From assembly GCF_002160755.1 (NCBI RefSeq), contig NZ_NFLE01000004.1:62001-126000 (forward strand): a DNA stretch of 64,000 bases, read 5' to 3'. The position numbers were made by a program, and so were the translations under genes. Numbering within the stretch: the first letter of the stretch is position 1; every line of letters begins with the position of its first letter. Source of the DNA: Lachnoclostridium sp. An14 (GTDB lineage Bacteria > Bacillota > Clostridia > Lachnospirales > Lachnospiraceae). Below the pieces are notes generated by a model. The model saw nothing but the letters and a program-made list of their open reading frames with translations, ran no database searches and was not told the origin of the DNA. This document shows, piece by piece, positions 43,317 through 51,231 of this stretch.

Positions 43317-45020
43317 TTATGCGAAGTTGCCGCCGACCGACTGGATGTAGCAGTCGCCCTCGGCCGAGCCGCGCAGGAGCTTGACCTTGATCTTCACGCC
43401 CCAGCTTGCGGCGGTCTTGGTCTGGTTGGTGAAAAAGTGCTTCTGGCTGGTCAGGGCCTTGGTGGTGATGTCCTCCCATGTGGGCTCGGCGTCGTTGCCG
43501 TTGTTGCAGATCCAGACCTGAAGGGTGCTGCCGGTCGGGAAGCTGCCCTGAATATTGACGAGGGCCTTGGTCGGCATATCATCGGCCGCCATCGCCACGG
43601 TCTGCTCGAACTCGACCGAGTGCATGGCCTTGTCGAAGGACAGGGTGCGCACGGTGCTCTCGTTCTTGGCGTCGGTGGCGGTGATGGTCAGGGCGTGGTC
43701 GCCGTTCAGCAGCTTGAGCCACTGGTCGGCCGTGATCTCGAGCTCGTTGGTGTCGCCGAGGGTGGCCGTGTAGGTGCGCAGCGTGGTGGTGTCCAGCTTC
43801 TCCACGACCGTGACCTGATGGCCGTCGGCGTCGGTGACGGTGTACTCGTAGGAGGGCGGCGTGGTGGTGAAGCTGCCGAGGTCGGTGTCGCTGCCGCTGA
43901 TGACGGGCGGCCGGTTGTTGGTGACGGTGCGCACGGCGCTGGTGGTGTAGGCGCTCTCGGCCCCGGCGGTGTCGTATGCCTTGACGCGGTACTGCACGCT
44001 CGTCCATCCGTAGGTGATGGAGTCCGTGTAGCTCCGGGAGCTGCCGCTGTAAATCTGCGCCCATGTGCCGTCGTCCACCTTGCGCTCCAGCTTGTAGCCG
44101 GCGAGGTTGCCGTCGGGATCGGTCGACTGTCCCCACGAGATGCTCAGGTTTTCGCCGCCGATGACCTCGCTCGGGACAGTGATGGTGCCGGGGGCCGTGG
44201 GCGGCTGGTTGTAGACGATTGTGTAGCAGCCGTCCGAGTCGGTGGTGTCGGAGACCAGGAGATCAGAGGACAGATTACAAGCGGGGCGCAGGCCGAAGTC
44301 GCCGCTGCAGGCGCGGCCCCAGCGCAGCGCGCCGTCGGAAACGACGTAGCGGGCGTCGCGGGCCGACCAGGCATAGGCGTCCCGCAGCCAGTAGTACCAC
44401 GCCTGATTGGCGTCGACATCATAGTTGGAGTTGGCAGCGGCCGAGGCCGAGACGGTAGCGATGCGGCTGGAGTTGTCGCTGAAGATCGCCAGCTTGCTGC
44501 CGCACACATGGTCGCCCGAGAGGTTGACCTCGGTGCAGGACAGGGGGAAAACCTTGTCCACGCAGGTTTCCGTCCCGCCGCCGTCCGTGGAGCTCTTGCC
44601 GACGGTGATAGTGGTGGCAAGCAGGGCGGCCCGCTCATTGGCCGTGAAGCCGTTGAGGAAGCCGGCGATGGTGTTGTAGGGGTTGTAGCCGTCCCATACG
44701 TTGCCCGAGCTCGGAGGTGCGTCTGCGCTGTGCTGCGCGGTGTACCACTGGCCTGCGGCGGCGTCGCTGTTGAGCCACTGGCGCAGGTTGGAGTAGATGT
44801 AGCGGTTGTTGCCGTAGTTTCGGCGGTCGCTGTTGCCGTTGGCACTCTCCTTTGCGTCGAAGCACAGCAGCTTGATGATCTGGTTGGTCACGAGGGTGGT
44901 GCTGTTAGCAGGGTAGCCGGCGTGGTTTTTGTCTGCCTTGATCCAGATGATCGGCGCGCCGTAGAGGCTGCCGAACTTGATTTTTGCCTTGTTGGCAAGG
45001 CTTCCGAGGGTTTGAGGCAT
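43317..45020 (-). CDS. DGR-diversified target protein (DUF6273/C-type-lectin-like plus FN3)
   Basis: 567 residues. Residues about 15-265 form a DUF6273-type lectin-like domain with the variable repeat at about 216-248, ending FGLRPACNLSSD. A fibronectin-III-like module follows (about 272-360, PPTAPGTITVPSEVIGG to YRVKAYDTAGAESAY), then an Ig-like domain (about 365-465) and a β-rich C-terminus. ATG 45020 follows GAAAGGAGACAAGACTC inside the RT gene. Likely a receptor-binding tail protein whose ligand surface is rewritten by the DGR. VR in the middle rather than near the C-terminus is unusual. Confidence 0.85.
   Translation of the reverse strand: MPQTLGSLANKAKIKFGSLYGAPIIWIKADKNHAGYPANSTTLVTNQIIKLLCFDAKESANGNSDRRNYGNNRYIYSNLRQWLNSDAAAGQWYTAQHSADAPPSSGNVWDGYNPYNTIAGFLNGFTANERAALLATTITVGKSSTDGGGTETCVDKVFPLSCTEVNLSGDHVCGSKLAIFSDNSSRIATVSASAAANSNYDVDANQAWYYWLRDAYAWSARDARYVVSDGALRWGRACSGDFGLRPACNLSSDLLVSDTTDSDGCYTIVYNQPPTAPGTITVPSEVIGGENLSISWGQSTDPDGNLAGYKLERKVDDGTWAQIYSGSSRSYTDSITYGWTSVQYRVKAYDTAGAESAYTTSAVRTVTNNRPPVISGSDTDLGSFTTTPPSYEYTVTDADGHQVTVVEKLDTTTLRTYTATLGDTNELEITADQWLKLLNGDHALTITATDAKNESTVRTLSFDKAMHSVEFEQTVAMAADDMPTKALVNIQGSFPTGSTLQVWICNNGNDAEPTWEDITTKALTSQKHFFTNQTKTAASWGVKIKVKLLRGSAEGDCYIQSVGGNFA
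44279..44373 (-). other. DGR variable repeat (VR)
   Basis: 95 bases aligning without gaps to the TR at 46345-46439 (69 identities). Of 26 mismatches, 15 fall on TR adenines (coding strand); 15 of the 18 TR adenines are changed. All seven AAC codons of the TR are altered only at their A positions. The last 17 bases (44279-44295) are identical and GC-rich, the expected IMH. Confidence 0.88.
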
Positions 45021-46150
45021 GAGTCTTGTCTCCTTTCGGTAGGTTTTAGCTCCGGGAAGTATGCGAAGAAATAGGCGTCCATGTTCTGCCGCAGGTGGTA
45101 GGTGTTGCCGTGCGAGATGTGGCCCGTCCAGCTTGCGTAGGATTGGCTCACGCTCTCGAGCGTCATCTTGCCCCTGTCCACGAGGCCGCGGAACTTGCGG
45201 ATCTTCCGCTTCATGTTGTCGATGCTCTTGGCCCTCACCTTCCTGACCACCTTGCCGGTGCTCGTGAGGTAGGTGTGAAAGCCGAGGAAGTCGATGCCAT
45301 TCTTGAGCGGGAAGATCTGCGTCTTGCCGTTCAGGCGCAGGCCCAGCGGCTTGATGTACTCCTCGATCCGCTTGAGGATCTCCCGGAGCAGCAGCTTGTC
45401 GCTGCTGATGATGTAGAAGTCGTCCATGTAACGGCCATAGACGAGGCCGAGGTCGTCCCGCAGCCAGTGGTCGAAGTCGTCCAGATAGAGCAGGGCGAGC
45501 AGTTGGCTCGACTGGTTGCCGATGGGGATCCCGGGGTCTGGCGTGCTGTCGATGACGATCCAGAGCAGCCACTCGACGAAGTCGATCAGCTCCTCGTCAG
45601 ACAGGAAGGCCAGAGCCTTGCGGGCCTTCTCGAAGCAGACGGCGTGCAGCAGGGTGTAAAAGAACTTGGAAAAGTCACCTTTCAGCACCCAGCCCTCGGC
45701 GTAGTCCCACTCCTCCATCGGCCGGTATGGCAGGCCGGCGGCCCGCCGGGCCTCCTCGTCTGCTGCCTTCCGGCTGAAAAAGTAGTGGCGCATGGCACCG
45801 GCCAGACGGTCGAGGCCGTCGTGGGTGCCTTTGCCGATTTGCCCGGCATAGTTATCCCGGATGAAGCGCCGGGAGAACACGGGCTCGAGGACGTTGTCGC
45901 AGAGCGAGTGCTGGACGACTTTGCCCTCGAAGTCTATGGCAAGGACGAGCCGCTCCTTCGGCTCGTACACCTTGAAGGGATAGTAGGGCCCGAAGGTGTA
46001 CTCGCGCCGCTGGAGGCGGTCAGAGAGGTCGGCCGTGCGCTCGATGGCCTCCATGCGGTAGCGCATGGCCGTTGGGTTGTCCCGCTTCCCGCAGCGGGTC
46101 TTGCGGTATGCTTTGTATAGCGAGTTGAAGCTGTTGACGATGTTCTCCAT
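44888..46150 (-). CDS. DGR reverse transcriptase
   Basis: 420 residues. Fingers/palm motifs: KVYEPKERLVLAIDFEGKVV, GKGTHDGLDRLAGAMRHY, LKGDFSKFFYTLLH (motif A Asp), GIPIGNQSSQLLALLYLD (DGR-type motif), YGRYMDDFYIIS with YMDD at 241-244, then LRLNGKTQIFPLKNGIDFLGF. No maturase or endonuclease domain. Preceded by avd and the TR. ATG 46150 is preferred; an upstream in-frame ATG lies in the template spacer. Its last 133 bases overlap the target gene in another frame. It makes A-mutagenised cDNA from the TR RNA. Confidence 0.93.
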   Translation of the reverse strand: MENIVNSFNSLYKAYRKTRCGKRDNPTAMRYRMEAIERTADLSDRLQRREYTFGPYYPFKVYEPKERLVLAIDFEGKVVQHSLCDNVLEPVFSRRFIRDNYAGQIGKGTHDGLDRLAGAMRHYFFSRKAADEEARRAAGLPYRPMEEWDYAEGWVLKGDFSKFFYTLLHAVCFEKARKALAFLSDEELIDFVEWLLWIVIDSTPDPGIPIGNQSSQLLALLYLDDFDHWLRDDLGLVYGRYMDDFYIISSDKLLLREILKRIEEYIKPLGLRLNGKTQIFPLKNGIDFLGFHTYLTSTGKVVRKVRAKSIDNMKRKIRKFRGLVDRGKMTLESVSQSYASWTGHISHGNTYHLRQNMDAYFFAYFPELKPTERRQDSCLKPSEALPTRQKSSSAASTARRSSGSRQTKTTPATLLTAPPS

Positions 46151-46344
46151 GCGAAAAAATCTCTGCCGTCGGCAGCTCCGGCCACGCTTTGAGTGCGCCG
46201 CCGGGAGCATCGGCAGTCCTGTGTTTACCCATGGCCGGGCCGGTCATACGGCGCCGGGTGCGGGAGGGATACGCCTTCCTTGGATGATGGTGCACAGTGT
46301 TCGCCGGCCGTCTCCGGCCGGTTAATAAGTCGGGCTATCCATCG
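46151..46344 (-). ncRNA. DGR spacer (Sp) segment of the template RNA
   Basis: 194 bases between the TR end and the RT start, matching the place and rough size of the Sp region that RT needs for priming. It has a perfect CCGGCCG-GAGA-CGGCCGG hairpin (46304-46321) 23 bases past the TR, and a small CTGCC-GAC-GGCAG stem followed by TTTTTT (46154-46175) just before the RT ATG that may end the template RNA. Boundaries are inferred. Confidence 0.65.
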
Positions 46345-46439
46345 AAGCGGGGCGCAGGCCGTTGTTGCCGTCGACGGCGTTGTTCCAGTTCAGCGTGCCA
46401 TCGCTCCAGACGAGGCGGGCGTTGTTGGCCGACCCGGCA
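46345..46439 (-). other. DGR template repeat (TR)
   Basis: On the minus strand the repeat would read as ...SANNARL, WSDGTLNWNNAVDGNNGLRPA, with seven AAC codons, the typical high-variability template. It starts 30 bases after the avd stop and ends in the same 17-bp GC-rich IMH (46345-46361) as the VR. It lies in a non-conserved open frame and should act as RNA, not protein. Confidence 0.9.
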
Positions 46440-46469
46440 CGAAAAAACAAGGCGTACCCCACGGGCTGC

Positions 46470-46868
46470 CTATTGATGACGCGCTTGCGCGTCCATCTTG
46501 GCGGCCCTTTCTTTATCGGATTTGTACCATTTGGCGGTCTGGTTTTTGACACCGGCCGCCATCCGCGACCAGTGTGCAAAGGCGTCGTCGCCGAGCCCGC
46601 TGAGGATCTCGTGGGCGAGCTCGATGTGGTGGATCAGCTTCCGGCAGTTGCGCAGGGCCGAGCGTTGCGCCCGGTAGCGCAGCTCCCGCTCCTGCGGGTC
46701 GGTCAGGAGCAGGTCGTTGGCTTCCATCAGGTCGGCGACGAGGTCGCTGGCCTCGTTCATCATCCGTTGCGCCAGCCCGAGCCGTTCCTTCTTGGGGAAG
46801 ATGTTCGGGTTGCGCGTCTTGATGTAGGTGTGCTTTTCGAGCTCCTTGGCGTCGCTGATGACCTGCAT
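46470..46868 (-). CDS. avd: DGR accessory variability determinant Avd
   Basis: 132 residues, almost wholly helical and basic (KKERLGLAQRMMNEASDLV, RYRAQRSALRNCRKLIHHIE, HEILSGLGDDAFAHWSRMA), fitting the Avd four-helix-bundle family, which forms a pentamer that binds RT and template RNA. Its position avd-TR-RT matches the BPP-1 type order. ATG 46868 follows the preceding gene closely. Confidence 0.8.
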   Translation of the reverse strand: MQVISDAKELEKHTYIKTRNPNIFPKKERLGLAQRMMNEASDLVADLMEANDLLLTDPQERELRYRAQRSALRNCRKLIHHIELAHEILSGLGDDAFAHWSRMAAGVKNQTAKWYKSDKERAAKMDAQARHQ

Positions 46869-46881
46869 TTCCGGCAGCTTT

Positions 46882-47136
46882 TCACGGCCGAATGGCGGGC
46901 GGCCTACATTGGCCCGCTCGTATGGCCGCGAGTGTCCGTTGCTTGCCGTAGTATCTCACCTCCTCGCCTTTGATGGTGATCCTCGCGCCGGTGCCGTCGT
47001 AGGCGGTGCCCTGTATGACGATCACGCCGTCCTCGCGCTTGCAGCACGAGCAGGGCAGGGCCAGCTCGACAAACAGGTGCGCGATGACGCAGGACGCCTC
47101 CTCGGGCGGGATCGGCGTGTAGTTGTAGCCGTCCAC
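46882..47136 (-). CDS. 84-residue phage protein of unknown function
   Basis: Begins MDGYNYTPIPPEEASCVI and contains LPCSCCKREDGVI, a clustered-cysteine element that might bind metal. Lies three bases after the collar-fibre gene and just before avd. No family recognised. It could be a fibre assembly factor or part of the DGR cassette. Confidence 0.55.
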   Translation of the reverse strand: MDGYNYTPIPPEEASCVIAHLFVELALPCSCCKREDGVIVIQGTAYDGTGARITIKGEEVRYYGKQRTLAAIRAGQCRPPAIRP

Positions 47137-47139
47137 GGC

Positions 47140-47889
47140 TTAGCACTCGAGGCGCTGAAGCGTAGCGTTCCAGACGCCAGAGGTGAGGGTGATGCCGTCC
47201 AGATTTGCGAAGGTGATCTGGAAGGGGTTGGTCGTGATGTCGCCGAATACGGCGCCCCACAGGGTCGTGATCTTGCTGGTGTTCTGCTGGACGGCGTTGC
47301 TCAGGTCGACCACAGAGGCGGCCGCCTGCTGCGCGATCTCGACGGCCTGCTGCGCGAGGGCGATGGCCTGATTGGCCGTGGCCTGCGCCGCGAGGGCGAT
47401 GGCCTTGTAGTTTTCGTAGTCCTCCTTGGTGGCGTAGGCGTCCGCGGGGATGTAGGCGGTCACGTTGGTGGCCGTGCCGATGGCGGTGACGATGTCGATG
47501 GTTTTCTCGACGATGGTGGCACCGCCGGTCGGCGGGATCCACTCAGCGAGGTCGCCGCAGTTGCCGTAGCAGTACAGCACCTCGCCCACGTCCTCGTCGG
47601 GATCGTCCGCATAAAGGCCGAGCTCGCGGTAGTAAAAGCCGTCGTTGGTCTGGTTGTTGGTGAACACGCCGCCCACGGTGACGGTGCCGTCGCCGTTCAC
47701 GACGCATTTGGTGATGTCGATGGTCGCCTTCGGGCTGACCACGCCGGTGAGGGAGCGGGGCGTCTGGCCCTCCTCGAGGTAGCCGTCGCCGAGGACGATC
47801 TTGGTGTAGTTGATCTGCTGGCCCGCCACGCCCTTCGCCAGAACGAGAAGGCCCGCGGCGGTGATGTCGTTGTTGATAAATGCGGCCAT
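47140..47889 (-). CDS. Tail-collar fibre protein
   Basis: 249 residues. The N-terminal DUF3751-like tail-collar domain (about 1-150: LLVLAKGVAGQQINYTKIVLG, FYYRELGLYADDPDEDVGEVLY, PPTGGATIVEKTIDIV) is typical of P2/Mu-like fibres attached to the baseplate. An Ala/Gln-rich coiled coil (about 160-205) and a short tip follow. No VR-like sequence is present, so it is not a DGR target. Ribosome site AAAGGAGAAAGAC. Confidence 0.85.
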   Translation of the reverse strand: MAAFINNDITAAGLLVLAKGVAGQQINYTKIVLGDGYLEEGQTPRSLTGVVSPKATIDITKCVVNGDGTVTVGGVFTNNQTNDGFYYRELGLYADDPDEDVGEVLYCYGNCGDLAEWIPPTGGATIVEKTIDIVTAIGTATNVTAYIPADAYATKEDYENYKAIALAAQATANQAIALAQQAVEIAQQAAASVVDLSNAVQQNTSKITTLWGAVFGDITTNPFQITFANLDGITLTSGVWNATLQRLEC

Positions 47890-47904
47890 GTCTTTCTCCT
47901 TTCC

Positions 47905-48552
47905 TTAGTCTGAAGCGAGGACGCTGGTGCCGATGGTGACGGTCTCCCGGTTGTTGTCGTGGACGACGGCCCCGTGGTAGAGGTGGATCTCGTCCGTCCC
48001 CATGACGTGCCGCTCCTCGCCGTGCTCTCGCACGGCCATCCCGGCATAAAGGAACATCTCGCCGGTCAGGCAGATCAGGATCGCGTCGAGCCATGCGCTG
48101 CGCCGCTTCACGGTGCGCAGCAGCGAGAGGAACAGGTCGAGGTTTTCGTTGACGAGTCCCGGGTTGTCGCTCAGCACTTTGAAGTGGTAGGGCTTGCCGC
48201 CGTACTGATACCACTCCCTGACCTCGCCGGTGCCGAAGTAGTCGGCGATGATCTGCGCCACGGCGTAGGGGGTGCCGAGCTTGGCATAGACGCGGTCGCT
48301 GTTGCGGATGACGGCCCGCTTGGTCTCGATGGGCGCGGTGCTGTCATACCACTGGATGTTCAGCTCCCACGCCATCTCGTCCAGCTCGGCCTCGCTGAGC
48401 TGGTCGATCTTGTCCCACCTGCTCAGCAGCTTCAGACGGGCGAAGGCGTCCCGGGATAGGGTGTCGCAGCCGGCGGCCAGCCCGCGGTCGGCACCGTCCT
48501 GTGCCATCCACGAGGGCAGGAGCTTGATCATCTCGACTTCGCTGAGTCGCAT
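47905..48552 (-). CDS. Tail protein I (P2 gpI-like)
   Basis: 215 residues: LLPSWMAQDGADRGLAAG, LDEMAWELNIQWYDSTAPIE, KRAVIRNSDRVYAKLGTPYA are gpI/Tail_P2_I motifs. A baseplate wedge component linking the baseplate to fibres. Abuts the gpJ stop codon. Confidence 0.88.
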   Translation of the reverse strand: MRLSEVEMIKLLPSWMAQDGADRGLAAGCDTLSRDAFARLKLLSRWDKIDQLSEAELDEMAWELNIQWYDSTAPIETKRAVIRNSDRVYAKLGTPYAVAQIIADYFGTGEVREWYQYGGKPYHFKVLSDNPGLVNENLDLFLSLLRTVKRRSAWLDAILICLTGEMFLYAGMAVREHGEERHVMGTDEIHLYHGAVVHDNNRETVTIGTSVLASD

Positions 48553-49944
48553 TTAGACCACCTCGCTATCTGTCTTATGGCTGACAGTCAGGTGCCCGCT
48601 GAACTTGGCGACCTGTGTGTCGCTGACGGGGGTGTAGACCGGCTTTGTCACGTCCACGCGGAAGGCGCCGGTCAGGTTTTCGCCCCACGACGGGCAGAGG
48701 ATCCGCTTTCGGAGCTGGTCGGGGTTGATGTCCCGGCCCAGCGCGCCCACCTGCCACTCGTTGTAGCGGTCGATGGCGCCGCCGGTGCCTTCCACATTGG
48801 CGACGACCTCGGCCTCCGTCTCGGGGGTGGTGTAGTAGACGATCTCGATGTCGTAGGTGATGACCTCGGGCGCCACGGCCGTGACCACGTCGGTGAGCGG
48901 CCGGATGTCCGAGGCGTTGCACGCCTCCAGCACCTTCTCGAGGATGCTCTCGTCGGGGACGGCGCCGCCCTCCAGCAGGGGGACGATCTTGACGCAGCCC
49001 TCGAGGGTGCGGGTGATGGTGATGTCGAGGCTCGTGGCGTCCGCGAGGGCGCCCTTGAGCTCGATGGTCAGCAGGTCGTCGGTGTAGTCCACAGTGTAGT
49101 CGGTGTCCTCCACTCCGGCCGTGCTCTCCCCGTGTTCCTTGACGATCATGGTGTCCGGCAGCAGCCGACCGCCGCCGATGAAGGCGTGGCCGTCGTAGAC
49201 CGTGAGGGTGCGGCTGATGGTTTCCGTCTCGCTGACGGCCCGGGCGTCGATGATGGAGCTGTCGGCCGTCATGGCCCAGTAGATGTAAGCCTGTTCCGGC
49301 CCGGCCGTAGACCGGGACGCCGGCGCCAGTCGGATGCGCTCGCGCAGCCGGTTGTCGCCTTCCTCGGTGTAGGGCTCGCCGTCGTCGCCGCCGGCCGTCG
49401 CCGTGATGTTGGTGACGCTCTCGATGTAGGGGATCAGGTCGACGAGGGTGGTGATGGTGCCCGGGGCGTACCCGTTGTACTCGGTGCCGTTGCTGACGGC
49501 CGAGGTCGGGATCTCCACGGAGTAGGCGCCGGCCTGAAGGACGGCGATCTCGTCGGTGGCAAAGTAGTGGTCGCTATCCGGCGTCACCTTCGTCCACTTC
49601 GGGATGATGATGTTGTTTGGCTGCGGCGTGCTCACGGAGAAGCGCATGGTCGTCTTTGCCGGGGATCCTTCCAGCCGGTGGACATCCAGCCGCTCGCCGA
49701 TAGCGTCCAGCACCTCGCCCCGCGCATAGCGGAGAAGGGTCTGCCGCCCGGTGTCGTCGAGGCTGTTGTAGAGGGCGACGAACACGGCCACGAGCCCCTC
49801 GCCGAAGATCCGGCGCTCGTCGCCGGGGTACAGAGGCTCGCCGGCGCCCTTTTCGAGCGCAGCGATCAGGGTGTTGTAGATGGTCGTCGCGTCGGTGGTG
49901 GTGAGGTGGATGTCGTCGCCGTAGGTGTTGGTCTCGTCGCTCAT
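48553..49944 (-). CDS. Baseplate J-like protein (gp47/gpJ)
   Basis: 463 residues, normal for baseplate J of contractile tails. Motifs: GDERRIFGEGLVAVFVALYN, LLRYARGEVLDAIGERLDV, RLRERIRLAPASRSTAGPEQAY, IDRYNEWQVGALGRDINPDQL. ATG 49944 has GGAGGTG six bases upstream; a GTG three codons earlier is part of that site. Forms the baseplate wedge. Confidence 0.93.
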   Translation of the reverse strand: MSDETNTYGDDIHLTTTDATTIYNTLIAALEKGAGEPLYPGDERRIFGEGLVAVFVALYNSLDDTGRQTLLRYARGEVLDAIGERLDVHRLEGSPAKTTMRFSVSTPQPNNIIIPKWTKVTPDSDHYFATDEIAVLQAGAYSVEIPTSAVSNGTEYNGYAPGTITTLVDLIPYIESVTNITATAGGDDGEPYTEEGDNRLRERIRLAPASRSTAGPEQAYIYWAMTADSSIIDARAVSETETISRTLTVYDGHAFIGGGRLLPDTMIVKEHGESTAGVEDTDYTVDYTDDLLTIELKGALADATSLDITITRTLEGCVKIVPLLEGGAVPDESILEKVLEACNASDIRPLTDVVTAVAPEVITYDIEIVYYTTPETEAEVVANVEGTGGAIDRYNEWQVGALGRDINPDQLRKRILCPSWGENLTGAFRVDVTKPVYTPVSDTQVAKFSGHLTVSHKTDSEVV

Positions 49945-49958
49945 GCTGTTCACCTCCT

Positions 49959-50234
49959 TCAGAGTGTGTTGTTGTCAATGCTGGCCCGCAGCTCGAAGTC
50001 GCCGGTCTGCGCGACCAGAGCGACCAGATCGGACGAGCTCAGGCGCACGCGGGGCTCGTAGGTTTCCACGACGAACTCCACGTCGGCGGCCAGATCGTTG
50101 GCAGCCGTCCCGCTCGGCTTGTCGATCAGGGTGCGGTCGATCCCCTTGATGCGCTCGTATGGCACCTCGCCGCGGATGGTCTTTAGGAGGTTTTGCACGC
50201 AGGTCTCGGGCGCTGCGTTGCCGCTTGCTTTCAT
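49959..50234 (-). CDS. Baseplate wedge protein, gp25/DUF2634-like
   Basis: 91 residues; ETCVQNLLKTIRGEVPYERIKG and PRVRLSSSDLVALVAQTGDF match the compact gp25-like fold that sits between gpV and gpJ in P2-type operons. Anchors sheath and baseplate. ATG 50234 follows GAGGTGATCCC. Confidence 0.75.
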   Translation of the reverse strand: MKASGNAAPETCVQNLLKTIRGEVPYERIKGIDRTLIDKPSGTAANDLAADVEFVVETYEPRVRLSSSDLVALVAQTGDFELRASIDNNTL

Positions 50235-50248
50235 GGGATCACCTCGCT

Positions 50249-50800
50249 TTAGGTCAGTTGGGTGTTGTTGGGTTTCTTTGCAGCTTTGTCGCTGCTGGAT
50301 GCGCCGACGGTGATGGCGCTCAGACGCGGGCCGACGCCGGTGGAGACTCCGGCCGGGGACGAGCTGCCCCCGTTGGAGCTGCCGGCGGTCGCCTTCTTGC
50401 TGCTGGCCTCCTCGGCGTACTCGGTCAAGTTGATGGTGATCTTGCCCTTGAGGATCCGGCCGAAGTTGTCGACCGTGGTGTCGCCGAGGCTCACGCCAGT
50501 GAGCTGAAGGTTGGCCGGGCCGAAGCGCGTGCCGCCGAGGTAGAAGGGGGCGTACTGGCCCACCAGCGCCGTCCACGACTCGTACTCGCCGCGGACATCG
50601 CAGCCCACGGCGACGCCGAGATCGAAGTCGAAGCTCATGCTCTGGAGCTTGAGCGCCTTGGTCTTGGTGGCCGGGGATCCCGCCTTGTCGTCGCTGTTCT
50701 CGGTGTCCAGCTCCACGCTGGCCGAGACGCCATTCAGGGCGGCGATCCGCTCGGGGGAGACGCCCCATGTCTTGCCGTTCCACGATGCCATGACGGACAT
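50249..50800 (-). CDS. Phage baseplate-region protein of unknown function
   Basis: 183 residues, with a β-rich core (DFDLGVAVGCDVRGEYESW, GPANLQLTGVSLGDTTVDNFG) and a Ser/Gly-rich C-terminal linker. Lies between gpV and gp25 genes. It may be a tube-like or spike adaptor protein; no family recognised. Ribosome site AAGGAGGCCGAGT. Confidence 0.6.
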   Translation of the reverse strand: MSVMASWNGKTWGVSPERIAALNGVSASVELDTENSDDKAGSPATKTKALKLQSMSFDFDLGVAVGCDVRGEYESWTALVGQYAPFYLGGTRFGPANLQLTGVSLGDTTVDNFGRILKGKITINLTEYAEEASSKKATAGSSNGGSSSPAGVSTGVGPRLSAITVGASSSDKAAKKPNNTQLT

Positions 50801-50818
50801 GATACTCGGCCTCCTTTC

Positions 50819-51229
50819 TTAGTGCGGGCCGGTTGTCTCTCCGTGCGGTGCGGTGTGGGTGTGGCTGTTCAGGCTGATGCCGCTGGCCGTGACATCGGCC
50901 GACGGTACGCTGACGCCCTTGTCCTGCACGGTGAGCGCGCCCTTCTTGATGGTGATGTCGCCGGGGACGATGCCGGGCCACTCCCCGTCCATGCGGGAGA
51001 GGATCAGGCCGGTGCCGTCCTCGAACATAGCGTAGGCGACTTCGACGCCGGGGCTCAGGTTTCCCATGTCCCCGCGCAGATACCACGGGATCGTCAGCGG
51101 CCTCGTGACGAGGCTGTCGGCGGTGCTCGGGAGCACCCGGGCCGTGGTCTTGTCGCCGTTTCTGTCGGGCTCGCCCTCGATGCTCGAGATCTTGCCCTTT
51201 TGGATCATTTGGGTGTTGCTGTTTGGCAT
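50819..51229 (-). CDS. Baseplate assembly protein V (spike)
   Basis: 136 residues. OB-fold region (KGKISSIEGEPDRNGDKTTARV, IPWYLRGDMGNLSPGVEVAYA) then a β-helical tip with His-rich end (LNSHTHTAPHGETTGPH), as in P2 gpV-type spikes that puncture the host surface. ATG 51229 is chosen over an upstream frame extension inside the gpD gene. Confidence 0.85.
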   Translation of the reverse strand: MPNSNTQMIQKGKISSIEGEPDRNGDKTTARVLPSTADSLVTRPLTIPWYLRGDMGNLSPGVEVAYAMFEDGTGLILSRMDGEWPGIVPGDITIKKGALTVQDKGVSVPSADVTASGISLNSHTHTAPHGETTGPH

Positions 51230-51231
51230 GG

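Noticed and set aside
43245-45074. 609-codon open frame on the plus strand across the DGR target
   Set aside because: Antisense shadow of GC-rich coding DNA; Gly/Val/Asp-rich low-complexity product, no ribosome site, and the minus-strand gene has clear domains.
44888-46150. Group II intron or retron reverse transcriptase
   Set aside because: No maturase/HNH domain or intron RNA flanks and no msr/msd; avd, TR, VR and the GIPIGNQSSQ motif fit a DGR.
47140-47889. Collar fibre as a second DGR target
   Set aside because: Its C-terminus has no similarity to the TR and lacks the GLRPA-coding IMH.
48577-50061. 494-codon plus-strand frame opposite baseplate J
   Set aside because: Shadow of gpJ; biased composition and no family resemblance. 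The same applies to 55562-57172 opposite sheath and 58932-60506 opposite capsid.
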